From Flavobacteriales bacterium (GTDB lineage: Bacteria > Bacteroidota > Bacteroidia > Flavobacteriales_F > PHOS-HE28): DNA of 64,000 nt. A program made the translations under genes and the position numbers. Shown in pieces: positions 16,899-25,384 of the stretch; the stretch's first letter is position 1, and each line of letters starts with the position of its first letter. Below the pieces are notes generated by a model, which was given only the letters and a program-made list of their open reading frames with translations, ran no database searches and was not told the origin of the DNA. The DNA lies in assembly GCA_019638085.1 (NCBI GenBank), contig JAHBUL010000001.1:408268-472267 (forward strand). The letters are read 5' to 3'.

Positions 16899-18488
16899 CT
16901 AGCGCACGGTCTGGAAGAGATGCCGTTGATGCAGGTTGGCCGAGAGGCCGAGCCGCAGGTAGTTCGATAGGCGATCGGGAAGAACCTCCGAGGTCTCAGA
17001 GCGGAACGTCCACGCACATTCCAACATCAGCCCACTGCGCGGTTCCAAGAGGCACCCCACTCTGATTTCATTCTGTATTACAGTGGCTTGCACGGGATCA
17101 CCGATGATATAACCGAAATCCTTTTTGGTGCCGTCAGCTAACAAGGGGCGGTCACTGTCGGAGAGGAAGATGTTGTTGCCGTTATTGCGTTCCGGTCCGA
17201 AGGCAGTGTCCTGCCCCATGAGCGTCCAGCTGAAGATGTTGCTCACGAGCCATGGTCCCTTTCGCCATTCGCCTTGCACGAGGCCTTCCACAAAGCCACT
17301 TCCGTACGGATGGGCAAGCGGTTGGCCATGGTGGGCGTAGTTCTGTCGGCTGTCCGTGTGGGTGTACATGAAGGGCCGCACATAGTTCAATTCACCGCGC
17401 AACATCAGGCCCTTCACGCCAAAGGGATCATGGGATACCGCACCCAGTTGTGCACCCTGCTTGTTGCCGTACCAGCCATCCCCTTCACGTACATGGCTCA
17501 ACAGGAATTCATCCAGGATCACTTGGGAATAAAGCTGTGTCCGTGCGCCCACCTTCACGTTCAGTGCAACTCCGAGCAAGGCATTATCCGGCGAACCCAG
17601 CCCGAATTCCACCGGCCGGTAGAAGATCACCGGATTCACATAGGAAATGTCGAATCCACGAGGGTATTTCGGGTCGTTGTCCTGCCACACGATCGCTTCG
17701 AACAAGCCCACATTCACCCGCTTGGAAATGTTCCAGCTGAGGTAGTGCATGCTGGTGAACTTCTTCGCGAACTGAGCGGGATCGCCATCGGCACCACGGA
17801 TGTCGTCCATCAGCGTAAAAAGGTTCATGTACCTGATATGCCAAGCGGTGGTGGTGATCTTGAAGAATGGATAACTATACGCCTCATCACTGAGGAAGAG
17901 CGAACGATAGCCTTCGCCGATGGCATTGCGGCCCTTGCCTAGGGTTAAGTGAAAATACTCCCCCGCCTTGTAGTCGGCATAGGCGTTCCAGTCGTAGTGC
18001 GTAATGCCATCGCCGCCGCGATGTGCATAACCTTCCCCCGGCGTTACCTCTTGCACATAGGCCCACCGGTCCAAGTAGTTGGGTAGTGTTTCCGTCCAAG
18101 CCTGCGCATTCACGCCAAGCGTCCAGCGTGGGTGGGCGTTCCACTCCAGCCAGCCTCCGGCCCCCAAGCGGTATTTGAGCACTTCACGCTCTCCGGATGA
18201 AGCACCGGCCAGGGCATCCAACAGCGGACCACCGTGCCATCGGTTGGTCGGATCGGTCATGCGCTCCAGCCAAGGCTTCCACTCCGGGGCCAATGCCGTG
18301 TCAGCGCCCGGCAATGCTTGTAGGTCCTCGCGCAAGTAGGGACGGATCGCACTGTGTGCGGCCACCTTGGAACCATGCATCAGCGCGGTATAGGGCGCAT
18401 CCACAGTGCGGCTCAGCGGCAGGAACCCTTGTTGGGCGTATCCGGATGTGGACGCCAGCAGCGCCAGCAGGCACAAGCCCTTGGTCAT
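16899..18488 (-). CDS. RemB/Wzi-like outer-membrane protein, copy 1
   Basis: 529 residues: signal peptide (1-18, GYAQQ), then a long stretch of amphipathic beta-strands typical of the capsule-assembly Wzi family, which in gliding flavobacteria includes RemB. The diagnostic block TLGKGRNAIGEGYRSLFLSDEAYSYPFFKI resembles the same block of copy 2 (GQGRHFVGNGYRSVLLSDNA). Starts by a 4-base overlap with the stop of the WecA-like gene. Probable role: attachment or export of surface polysaccharide; gliding function is only inferred from the family. Confidence 0.8.
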   Translation of the reverse strand: MTKGLCLLALLASTSGYAQQGFLPLSRTVDAPYTALMHGSKVAAHSAIRPYLREDLQALPGADTALAPEWKPWLERMTDPTNRWHGGPLLDALAGASSGEREVLKYRLGAGGWLEWNAHPRWTLGVNAQAWTETLPNYLDRWAYVQEVTPGEGYAHRGGDGITHYDWNAYADYKAGEYFHLTLGKGRNAIGEGYRSLFLSDEAYSYPFFKITTTAWHIRYMNLFTLMDDIRGADGDPAQFAKKFTSMHYLSWNISKRVNVGLFEAIVWQDNDPKYPRGFDISYVNPVIFYRPVEFGLGSPDNALLGVALNVKVGARTQLYSQVILDEFLLSHVREGDGWYGNKQGAQLGAVSHDPFGVKGLMLRGELNYVRPFMYTHTDSRQNYAHHGQPLAHPYGSGFVEGLVQGEWRKGPWLVSNIFSWTLMGQDTAFGPERNNGNNIFLSDSDRPLLADGTKKDFGYIIGDPVQATVIQNEIRVGCLLEPRSGLMLECAWTFRSETSEVLPDRLSNYLRLGLSANLHQRHLFQTVR

Positions 18489-19603
18489 TCCTTCAAGCGT
18501 TTGCGGAACGCGAAGGGCACCATGGCCAGGCCGAAGGCGGCGACACCCAACATCAGCAATCCCTTGTTGGGCAATACATCACGCGTGATGAGGCTCAACA
18601 AGATGATGATGATGGCGTATGCATACAATACGAGCACCGTGCCGCGGTGTCCCAAACCCAAGGCCAGTAACCGGTGATGGATGTGGTTCTTGTCAGCTTG
18701 GAAAGGTGAGGTACCGCGCGCCATCCGTACAACGAATACGCGGAAGGTGTCCACCAAGGGATAGGCGATCACGGACATGGCGAAGAGGGGAGTGGGCACC
18801 GTGCGTAGCCAATCGGGCAGTCGCGAAACATCGTGATCCACCACGCGCATGGCCAGCACGCTGAGGATGGCGCCGATGATCAAGGACCCACTATCCCCCA
18901 TGAAAATACGTGCGGGGTGGGCATTGAAGATGAGGAAGCCCACCAGTGCCCCGGCCAAGGTGAAGGCGAGAAGTGCCAGGGCTACATCCCCTGCCCAATA
19001 GAGCCAGATGCCATAGGCCATGGCGCTGATCAAGCCGATACCCCCGGCCAATCCGTCCACCCCGTCGATCAGGTTGAAGGCATTCACCAGCACGATGTAG
19101 GTGAAGAAGGAGAAGGCGATGCTCGCCTCGTGTGAAAGCTCATAGAGCCCGAGGATGCCATGCATATCCCGAATGCGGATATCACCCATGATCACCAGGA
19201 TGTACGCCACCACGAAATGGCCTACCAATTTCTTCACCGGGGAAAAACCGATGATATCATCCTTCACGCCGATGAAGAACAGCAGGACCATGGCCGCGAT
19301 CACGATCTTGAAATCCGCGTAGGCCGTGCCCATTTCAATGTAGAGCAATTTGAAATCGGACAGGCTGCCTTCCATGCCCGCTTGGGCATGTGGGAACCAA
19401 AGGCTGTAGCTGAAGATGATGGCAGCAAAAATGATGATGCCTCCGATCGTGGGTACGCTGCGGCTGTGGAGCTTGCGGCCTTCGGTCGGCTCATCCACCA
19501 AATGCTTCATCCGCGCCACCTTGATCAGGCTCGGCATGGTGAAGAGCACCACGAAGAACGCGGTGAGGAATCCCATCAATAATATGTAGCCGTGCTCTTT
19601 CAC
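18485..19603 (-). CDS. MraY/WecA-family undecaprenyl-phosphate sugar-1-phosphate transferase
   Basis: Starts lipid-linked polysaccharide by moving a sugar-1-phosphate, usually GlcNAc-1-P, from UDP-sugar to undecaprenyl phosphate. 372 residues, about 10-11 helices. The catalytic aspartates Asp115/Asp116 (GVKDDIIGF), NAFNLIDGVDGLAGG (174-188), RIFMGDSGSLIIG and the WecA-type histidine motif KNHIHHRL are all present. The motif set points to the WecA branch rather than MraY. It lies between two RemB/Wzi-like genes (15-base gap and 4-base overlap), a strong hint that all three act on one surface glycan. Confidence 0.9.
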   Translation of the reverse strand: MKEHGYILLMGFLTAFFVVLFTMPSLIKVARMKHLVDEPTEGRKLHSRSVPTIGGIIIFAAIIFSYSLWFPHAQAGMEGSLSDFKLLYIEMGTAYADFKIVIAAMVLLFFIGVKDDIIGFSPVKKLVGHFVVAYILVIMGDIRIRDMHGILGLYELSHEASIAFSFFTYIVLVNAFNLIDGVDGLAGGIGLISAMAYGIWLYWAGDVALALLAFTLAGALVGFLIFNAHPARIFMGDSGSLIIGAILSVLAMRVVDHDVSRLPDWLRTVPTPLFAMSVIAYPLVDTFRVFVVRMARGTSPFQADKNHIHHRLLALGLGHRGTVLVLYAYAIIIILLSLITRDVLPNKGLLMLGVAAFGLAMVPFAFRKRLKE

Positions 19604-19618
19604 TGTAATTCTGCTTTG

Positions 19619-21199
19619 TCAAATATCGTAGTAGCGATTGAACAAGCCTGTATGCCAGGCGATATACAGGTAGCCACTGTCGCGGCCAATGGTCCCCGGG
19701 TTCACATCACGCATGGTATAGCCCAAGGTGAACTGCATATTGGTCATTTGGTTCATCCGCCACGAAGCGTTCAAACCGGCAAAGAGACGTTGCCGTTCCT
19801 TTCCGGTCACAGCGGTCGGCTGGCTGGGTCCGAAGATGTCGCCCCCGGGCACTTCGGCCATGCCAAACCCATACGGATGGTGGACCAGGCTGAGCTCACC
19901 TTGGAACCAGAATTGTTGCTTGATGCCATAATCGGCCCGCACCACCAACTCGGTGTAGCCCGTGCCGATCGGCGAGGCCAAGGGTTGGTTGTTGTGGGTC
20001 CAGCTCATGCGTGCATTAGGCTTGGTGTAGGCGAAAGGGGTGGCCTGGTTGAACTCCGCCAGCAGGTGCAGGTCGCGCCGGATAAGGTCGAACCACTGCA
20101 CGCCGATCTGCCATGCGTACCGGCTTTGGTCGGGATCGGTGAGCGCGAACTGCCCGTATACGAAAGCCTTGTCGGTCACTTTGTACTTCGCATCCAGCCC
20201 CAGTAGCTGGGTGTTCTCGCCATCGAATCCGTTCACCACCGTGTTCAGGCCGATCACCGGGTTCAATTGCATGCCATTGAAAGGGAGCACACCATCCGGG
20301 CCGATGTTCTTCCACATCGTGCCCTCGAAAAGCCCCAACTGCAATGGTCCGAGGTTGGCGCTCAGGTGCAGGAAGGAGGCACGCTTCCAGTAGAATAGGG
20401 ATTCACCGGCCTCGCCGGTGGGCAGCCGGTTCTCTTCGCCCACCAGTTGCAGCTTCGCGAAGATGGCTGAGTACTGGAACCGTTTGTTATTCGTGAGGGC
20501 ACTGAACTTCACGTAAGGATAGGGCGAGGCATTGTCGCTGAGCAGTACCGAACGATAGCCGTTGCCCACAAAGTGCCGCCCTTGGCCGAGCTGTGCGTTG
20601 AGCCAAGGACGGGGAGACCAGCTCACGTTGCCCGATGCCCATGCAAAGTCAAGGCCCCGCTGGTTGAAGGTCTTAATGCGGCCTTGGCCGGGTACCACAC
20701 CATAGACCTGCGAGTAATGGAACAGATATCCGGGCAATATCGCTTGGTTCTCATAAAAGGAACTCTGGAACGAAACCGTGGGCCCCAGGTCCGCAGCGAG
20801 GTGGAAGCCGCGTCCATTGTGTTGCATCCAATTGTTATCCGACCAACCGCTACCTTCACGATAGTCATGTCCTACTTCGAATTGGAAGGCAGGGTCGACG
20901 GTCAGTTTGAAGCCGCCATCCACCACTTTTATCAGATGCTCCTTGAACAGCTTTTCGGTGATCCAGTAGTACTGGGGCGTGCTGTCGGGGCGAAAGCCCA
21001 TCACATTCGTGAGGTCCGCACGGCTCTGGATGATGGGCCGCAGACCGGTGTGCATCGTGCTGCTCTTCGCTGCACCATTGCGATCGAGGTCGTAATAGAT
21101 GTCCCGGTTCAGCGGAATGTCATTCTGCTGCGCGAAAACCAGATGGCCGAGCAGGAGTGCTCCCAGAGCAGTGAGTATGCGGTGGCAATGAATGGGCAT
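19619..21199 (-). CDS. RemB/Wzi-like outer-membrane protein, copy 2
   Basis: 526 residues from the ATG at 21197-21199 (MPIHCHRILTALGALLLGHLVFAQQ signal peptide); 28 extra in-frame residues upstream lack any signal character. The beta-rich body has the blocks LGQGRHFVGNGYRSVLLSDNASPYPYVKF and FEGTMWKNIGPDGVLPFNGMQLNPVIGLN, which parallel copy 1 (FEAIVWQDNDPKYPRGFDISYVNPVIFY). The two are clearly paralogous but well diverged. First gene of a probable three-gene envelope operon with the WecA-like transferase. Confidence 0.8.
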   Translation of the reverse strand: MPIHCHRILTALGALLLGHLVFAQQNDIPLNRDIYYDLDRNGAAKSSTMHTGLRPIIQSRADLTNVMGFRPDSTPQYYWITEKLFKEHLIKVVDGGFKLTVDPAFQFEVGHDYREGSGWSDNNWMQHNGRGFHLAADLGPTVSFQSSFYENQAILPGYLFHYSQVYGVVPGQGRIKTFNQRGLDFAWASGNVSWSPRPWLNAQLGQGRHFVGNGYRSVLLSDNASPYPYVKFSALTNNKRFQYSAIFAKLQLVGEENRLPTGEAGESLFYWKRASFLHLSANLGPLQLGLFEGTMWKNIGPDGVLPFNGMQLNPVIGLNTVVNGFDGENTQLLGLDAKYKVTDKAFVYGQFALTDPDQSRYAWQIGVQWFDLIRRDLHLLAEFNQATPFAYTKPNARMSWTHNNQPLASPIGTGYTELVVRADYGIKQQFWFQGELSLVHHPYGFGMAEVPGGDIFGPSQPTAVTGKERQRLFAGLNASWRMNQMTNMQFTLGYTMRDVNPGTIGRDSGYLYIAWHTGLFNRYYDI

Positions 21200-21248
21200 C
21201 CCTTTTCGGACCGGGGCCGAAGGTAGCCGAAGGGATGCGTGTGGATGC

Positions 21249-22139
21249 CTACTTCGACACCTGCTTTTGATAGAAGAAGCCAAGAAGCACTTCTTGGCTA
21301 AAACCCACTTTATAGCTCAAGAGCGGGTCATAGCCCACATGGGTGTCCAGCCGCAGTTCTACATATTTCCACAACTTGATGGCCAAGCGGTTCACCACTT
21401 CAAAGCTGATATGATCCCGGTCGAAGGCATTGTAGAAGGCGCGCGAACTATTGATCCACTCAAGACGGTCATTCAATGGATGGTTGATGCTGGCCACCAC
21501 CGAGGCGCCGTACTCCATGTCAAGCACCATGTTCGGCGCGGAGATCGTGTGTTCCGCTGTCGTATCCTGTAGTGCATAACGTGGCGTCGCGATGACTTTG
21601 GCCGTGGCAAAACCGAATTGGACGGAGGACATTGGCCACGGACACCATGTGGCCCCGTAGTTCAATTCAAGTGTGCCCGGCACCAGCGGACCTCCATACC
21701 GCACCTGCCGCATGCTTTCCGTTCCGGGATCGTATGCCAATTCCTCATTGGGCAGGAATTGGGTACTGAACACCACGGAATAGGAATGCGTCCACTTTTT
21801 CGCGGAACGGCTCCAAAGCATGCTCAACAGAAAACGGTCCGTGCCCTTCACCCATGTGCTATCCACGAACTTCAGGTAGCTCAGATCGGCCAGCACTTGG
21901 TGCTGATACCTTCGGTCTGTGTGAACGCCCACATCTTGCAAGAAGAAGCTTCCACTGAGCGCATAGTTCTGAAAATCCGCCGTCTGCCAATTTCTGCTGG
22001 TGGAGTAGCTGGCGGAAAGCGAGGATTTCAGATTGATGGTGCGGAAGGTGGTGGATAGGGCCGTCGTAGTGTCCTTTGTCATTTGGGCGGAACACGCCAA
22101 CTGCCCGATCATTCCGATCACGACCCCGGCATGACGCAT
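21249..22139 (-). CDS. outer-membrane beta-barrel protein, DUF3078-like
   Basis: 296 residues from the ATG at 22137-22139. The N-terminus MRHAGVVIGMIGQLACSAQ is a signal peptide that could be cleaved as a lipoprotein (LAC) or by signal peptidase I after SAQ. The body alternates aromatic strands and turns (ADLSYLKFVDSTWVKGTDRFLLSMLWSRS, WTHSYSVVFSTQFLPNEE, LELNYGATWCPWPMSSVQFGFATAKV) in the order seen in DUF3078 barrels of Bacteroidota. Function unknown. Same strand as the RemB/Wzi unit, 49 bases upstream of it. Confidence 0.65.
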   Translation of the reverse strand: MRHAGVVIGMIGQLACSAQMTKDTTTALSTTFRTINLKSSLSASYSTSRNWQTADFQNYALSGSFFLQDVGVHTDRRYQHQVLADLSYLKFVDSTWVKGTDRFLLSMLWSRSAKKWTHSYSVVFSTQFLPNEELAYDPGTESMRQVRYGGPLVPGTLELNYGATWCPWPMSSVQFGFATAKVIATPRYALQDTTAEHTISAPNMVLDMEYGASVVASINHPLNDRLEWINSSRAFYNAFDRDHISFEVVNRLAIKLWKYVELRLDTHVGYDPLLSYKVGFSQEVLLGFFYQKQVSK

Positions 22140-22232
22140 GGCGCTGGCCGAACCATGCCTGTGGGAACTCTCGTTAAATCCTGAATGTCGGCTATTCCCT
22201 TTTGACATGAGCACCATTCCGGTGTGATCATG

Positions 22233-22961
22233 CTATCTCAAGGAAAAATTCCAGTGGTACAATCGGTCACCTTTGGGTCCCACACCAACAAATGAAGAGT
22301 CGGAAATGAACCCCAAGCTGCCATAAGTGACCTCCTTTGCTATTGAGGCTGTTGCCAGGAGCCGTCTTCGATGGAGGTCGATAAGGGAAAGATGGTTCTC
22401 ATCATCGGAATAATACTGGATCAGCACCCTGCCGTCCGGCAGCACACGCAGGTCGTTCAACCAGTAATGGGGGCCAGGATTTTTGAGGACCTCTTCGCCT
22501 CTGAGCTGGCATATCGCCTTGGACAGGTCGTACGTGGTTCCTGCCAGCATCCCGTAGAAAAATGGCGCAGCTGCGGTGGCATAAATCCCGTTCCTCGAAT
22601 AGCCCCACGAATTCAGATAACCTTCTCCCACGGGCTGGTAAGAATTGGGGAGTTGCGGAGTGCTTAAAAAATTGTTCAGTACGAACTCTTGCCTTTCATT
22701 CAGCCTAAATATACAGAATAGTGGATTGTCCTTGCCGAATCCTGAACCCTCCAGCTTCACCACTAAACTATCCCCTGTGATTAACAGCTCATCCAGATTC
22801 GCGGAATATGGCAAAGGGCGAAAATCTGACTGCTGAATGTACTGAACCCTTCCATCGTCATGGACCAGCGATAACCCTACCGTCAAATTGACGGATGAGT
22901 CAGGCTCTATATTCTTGATGAAGTATGAACACACCAAGGCCACCGGATGTCCATTGACCAT
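22233..22961 (-). pseudogene. C-terminal part of a frameshifted unknown gene
   Basis: Open frame of 242 codons starting MVNGHPVALVCSYF. It overlaps the end of the frame at 22907-23392, and the two join smoothly if one T is added to the TTT at about 22966-22968. The joined protein reads YFAIF-S-MVNGHPVALVCSYFIKN, a natural pair of beta-strands. The rest alternates short strands and loops (LPDGRVLIQYYSDDENHLSLIDLHRRRL) like a beta-propeller or sheet domain. No known family recognised. Base composition is lower in GC than the neighbours. It could also be an independent, translationally coupled gene. Confidence 0.5.
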
Positions 22962-23392
22962 TGAAATATAGCGAAGTATTGGATGCCGGAACTGTTCATA
23001 TCGGGTACTTGCATATAACGCAGGTCCAAGTCCGGATCTGCATACCCGCGATTGAGCAATATGTTCCGTACCGTATCTCCAACGGTCGCATATCTCAATG
23101 GTACCGTGTCCTTTTGAAGGTCCTTCGTGTTAAGGACAACCTGGCTAGGAAACCCATTGTTAAGATAGTAAAACAGCGCCCCCAATAAACATTTGTGTAC
23201 AATGGGGTCTGGATGAAAAGTCATGGATGTTATGGCGCTGTCCGGCTCAGAAATGACAATATTCATTTTTGACGCAGGTTCAGTAAATTTTCGATGATTT
23301 TTAGATTGAGTTTGACCGTGTAAATGAATAAGGCTTAATGCACCGAATACGATAAGTGCAGCAGGTGCTAGAAAATTAAGACGCTGGGGCAT
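22907..23392 (-). pseudogene. N-terminal part of the same frameshifted gene (signal peptide)
   Basis: 161 codons from the ATG at 23390-23392: MPQRLNFLAPAALIVFGALSLIHLHGQTQ (signal peptide or anchor), then MNIVISEPDSAITSMTFHPDPIVHKCLLGALFYYLNNG. The last 18 or so residues after SSGIQYFAIF (QWSMDIRWPWCVHTSSRI) look like out-of-frame translation, while the other frame continues a plausible protein. I read both ORFs as one gene of about 390 residues broken by a one-base deletion, real or from sequencing. Confidence 0.5.
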
Positions 23393-23409
23393 AATTCTAT
23401 CTATTGGGG

Positions 23410-23439
23410 GCATGGGGGTGCCGTGGGGCACCCCCATGC
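23410..23439. other. perfect 13-bp hairpin between the 110-aa gene and the frameshifted gene
   Basis: Arms 23410-23422 and 23427-23439 (GCATGGGGGTGCC and its exact complement) with a GTGG loop. There is no T-run on either side, so it may be an attenuator, processing site or rho-dependent stop rather than a classic terminator. Confidence 0.55.
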
Positions 23440-23448
23440 CAAGTCCCT

Positions 23449-23781
23449 TTACTTCAACGGTTTCATGTTCATGAACATCAAGGTCTGGACGCGGCCATCA
23501 TCGCCCCCTGAATAAGCATCATCGAAGGAGAACTTTGTCTTATCAGCAGGAAACTCAACTGTGCCAGAGTTGTGTCCAGGTGCCTTACCCAGTGCTGAAT
23601 TCGTTATTATGATGCAGCATTCCGAATTGGGGTTGTCTTGGCATGAAACTATCTTGACGCCGACAGGGCCATTGCTTTCACCAGTCTTAGTTCCTGTAAC
23701 ATGAGTGACAGTCCCCATCACGGGCAAGGCGCACATGCCTGTTAAACCTGCCGTTACCAAGAGAGCCATCAACTTGCGCAT
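23449..23781 (-). CDS. hypothetical secreted protein, 110 aa
   Basis: Starts at the ATG at 23779-23781 with MRKLMALLVTAGLTGMCALPVMG, a signal peptide. The mature part is small and has a cysteine cluster (VKIVSCQDNPNSECCIIITNS) and a C-terminal FMNMKPLK. No family recognised. Divergent from the XRE-type regulator gene at 23917, with an inverted repeat in the shared gap, so it may be a target of that regulator. A strong hairpin lies 10 bases after the stop. Confidence 0.55.
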   Translation of the reverse strand: MRKLMALLVTAGLTGMCALPVMGTVTHVTGTKTGESNGPVGVKIVSCQDNPNSECCIIITNSALGKAPGHNSGTVEFPADKTKFSFDDAYSGGDDGRVQTLMFMNMKPLK

Positions 23782-23865
23782 TGTGTTTGGGTGTTTTGTT
23801 GCCGCCCAATATCGGGCGGTGATGCAAGGTGTTTGCAAGCTGGTTCAAAACCCCTTTCCGGGAAC

Positions 23866-23897
23866 CGGATAGATCATCCGTTCGCCGGATAGTTTTG
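23866..23897 (+). promoter_or_regulatory. inverted repeat and -7 box in the divergent gap before the XRE gene
   Basis: CGGAT-AGATC-ATCCG (23866-23880) is an exact inverted repeat. CCGGATAG occurs at 23865-23872 and again at 23885-23892, a 20-base direct repeat. The second copy runs into TAGTTTTG (23890-23897), an exact TAnnTTTG box 19 bases before the regulator ATG. The layout is that of an autoregulated operator; binding is inferred. Confidence 0.4.
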
Positions 23898-23916
23898 ACC
23901 GGACCAATGTAATCCA

Positions 23917-24311
23917 ATGGACATCGATGTGTTAATCGGCAGAAAGCTCAGGCAGCTGCGTGAGCATAACAACCTGACGCAAGAGGCCTTGGGCATCGAA
24001 CTTGGTGTTCAGGCGCACACCATTAGCCGCTATGAGCATGGCGAATTGCACATGAAGCCGGAGTGCTGACCAAGGCGGCGGAGGTCCTACATGTCCCCGT
24101 GAGTGTCTTCTTCAGCCCGGGGCCGCTCACGTTCAACATCCACGGTAGCCATTCTGCCAATGGATATGTGGAGCAGCACAACACGGATACCGGTATGCAG
24201 GAAAAGCTTTTGGCGCACATTGAGGACCGCTCCAAGCAGTTGGAGGCGTTGTTTGCCAAGTCCTTGGTCTTGTTCGAGATGTTCACCAAGAACGGGAGCG
24301 ACCAAACATAG
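23917..24311 (+). pseudogene. XRE-family HTH regulator, frameshifted
   Basis: ATG at 23917 gives MDIDVLIGRKLRQLREHNNL then TQEALGIELGVQAHTISRYEHGELHMKPEC, a complete Cro/C1-type helix-turn-helix start that stops at 24067-24069. The other frame from about 24060 continues GVLTKAAEVLHVPVSVFFSPGP and ends with a coiled-coil-like tail (KLLAHIEDRSKQLEALFAKSLVLFEMF) at 24311. Loss of one G in the CCGGAG stretch restores a regulator of about 130 residues. Either a recently inactivated gene or a sequencing error. Confidence 0.6.
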
Positions 24312-24340
24312 TCCTATAGATGGTACTATAAAGCTGCTCC

Positions 24341-25279
24341 TCACACCTTTGCTCCCTCATACTTCTTGAAAGCCTTGTACACTTCCGTGATGCCGTCGCG
24401 CAGCTCGATCTTGTGCTTCCAACCCATGTTGTGCAAACGCGAAACATCCATCAGCTTGCGGGGCGTGCCATCGGGCTTGCTGGTGTCCCACTTCAGTTCA
24501 CCTTCGAAGCCAACGATGTCTTGGATCAGTTCCGCCAGCGCTTTGATGGTGAGGTCGGTGCCGGTGCCGATGTTCACGAAGAGCTCGTCGTGGTAATTCT
24601 GTAGCAGGAAGAAGCAGGCGTCGGCGAGGTCGTCCACATGGAGGAACTCGCGCATGGGCGAGCCGGTGCCCCAGACCTCCACGTTCGGCGCGCCTTCCTT
24701 CTTGGCCGCGTGGAACTTGCGGATCAGTGCAGGCATCACGTGGCTGTTCTTCAGGTCATAATTGTCGTTCGGCCCGTAGAGGTTGGTCGGCATGGCGCTG
24801 ATGTAGTCGCAGCCGTATTGGCGGCGATAGCTCTCCACCATCTTGATGCCCGCGATCTTGGCGATGGCATATGGCTCGTTGGTCTCTTCCAGCAATCCGG
24901 TGAGCAGGCTCTCCTCTTTCAAGGGCTGCGGTGCGAGCTTCGGATAGATGCAGGAGGATCCGAGAAAGAGCAAGCGCTTCACACCGTTCTCATAGGACTG
25001 ATGGATCACGTTGTTCTGGATCATCAGGTTCTCATAGATGAACTGCGCACGGTAGGTGTTGTTGGCCTGAATGCCGCCCACTTTCGCCGCTGCGAGCACC
25101 ACATGGTCCGGCTTCTCTTTCTGGAAGAAATCGCGAACGGCCGCTTGGTCCTTCAGGTCCAGCTCGCTGCTGGTGCGTGCCACGATGTTATTGAAACCAT
25201 CCTTCTGGAGGCGGCGCACGATGGCGCTACCGACCATGCCGCGGTGGCCTGCGATGTAGATCTTGTCTTGTTTTTCCAT
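24341..25279 (-). CDS. fcl: GDP-L-fucose synthase
   Basis: Epimerase/reductase that turns GDP-4-keto-6-deoxymannose into GDP-L-fucose with NADPH. 312 residues. Has [10 protein letters not shown] (11-20) for the cofactor and the catalytic Ser108, Cys110, Tyr137 and Lys141 ([19 protein letters not shown] and [10 protein letters not shown]). The conserved [13 protein letters not shown] and HVDDLADA are also present. Third gene of cysQ-gmd-fcl. The 105-base gap from gmd is filled by a palindromic GTTACGAGTT repeat. Confidence 0.95.
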   Translation of the reverse strand: MEKQDKIYIAGHRGMVGSAIVRRLQKDGFNNIVARTSSELDLKDQAAVRDFFQKEKPDHVVLAAAKVGGIQANNTYRAQFIYENLMIQNNVIHQSYENGVKRLLFLGSSCIYPKLAPQPLKEESLLTGLLEETNEPYAIAKIAGIKMVESYRRQYGCDYISAMPTNLYGPNDNYDLKNSHVMPALIRKFHAAKKEGAPNVEVWGTGSPMREFLHVDDLADACFFLLQNYHDELFVNIGTGTDLTIKALAELIQDIVGFEGELKWDTSKPDGTPRKLMDVSRLHNMGWKHKIELRDGITEVYKAFKKYEGAKV

Positions 25280-25298
25280 GGTCCCGATCGATCAAAAA

Positions 25299-25373
25299 CG
25301 TTACGAGTTAGCGCGTTACGCGTTACGGGTTCGAGTGCTCAACTCGCCAACTCGTAACACGTCAACTCGTAAC
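25299..25373. repeat. palindromic GTTACGAGTT-family repeat
   Basis: Left arm 25299-25334 with units GTTACGAGTT, GTTACGCGTTACGGGTT; right arm 25341-25373 with the complementary AACTCG(CC)AACTCGTAACACGTCAACTCGTAAC pattern in shorter units. The arms can pair as a long imperfect hairpin between gmd and fcl. Not coding. Confidence 0.65.
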
Positions 25374-25384
25374 AGGCTTTGCGG

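Noticed and set aside
24040..24069. Programmed ribosomal frameshift in the XRE gene
   Set aside because: There is no slippery heptamer such as AAAAAAG or GGGAAAC and no clear downstream pseudoknot; deletion or sequencing error is simpler.
25280..25384. Insertion-sequence end or attachment site at the GTTACGAGTT palindrome
   Set aside because: No transposase, integrase or target-site duplication is visible nearby; it fits the general repeat pattern of the window.
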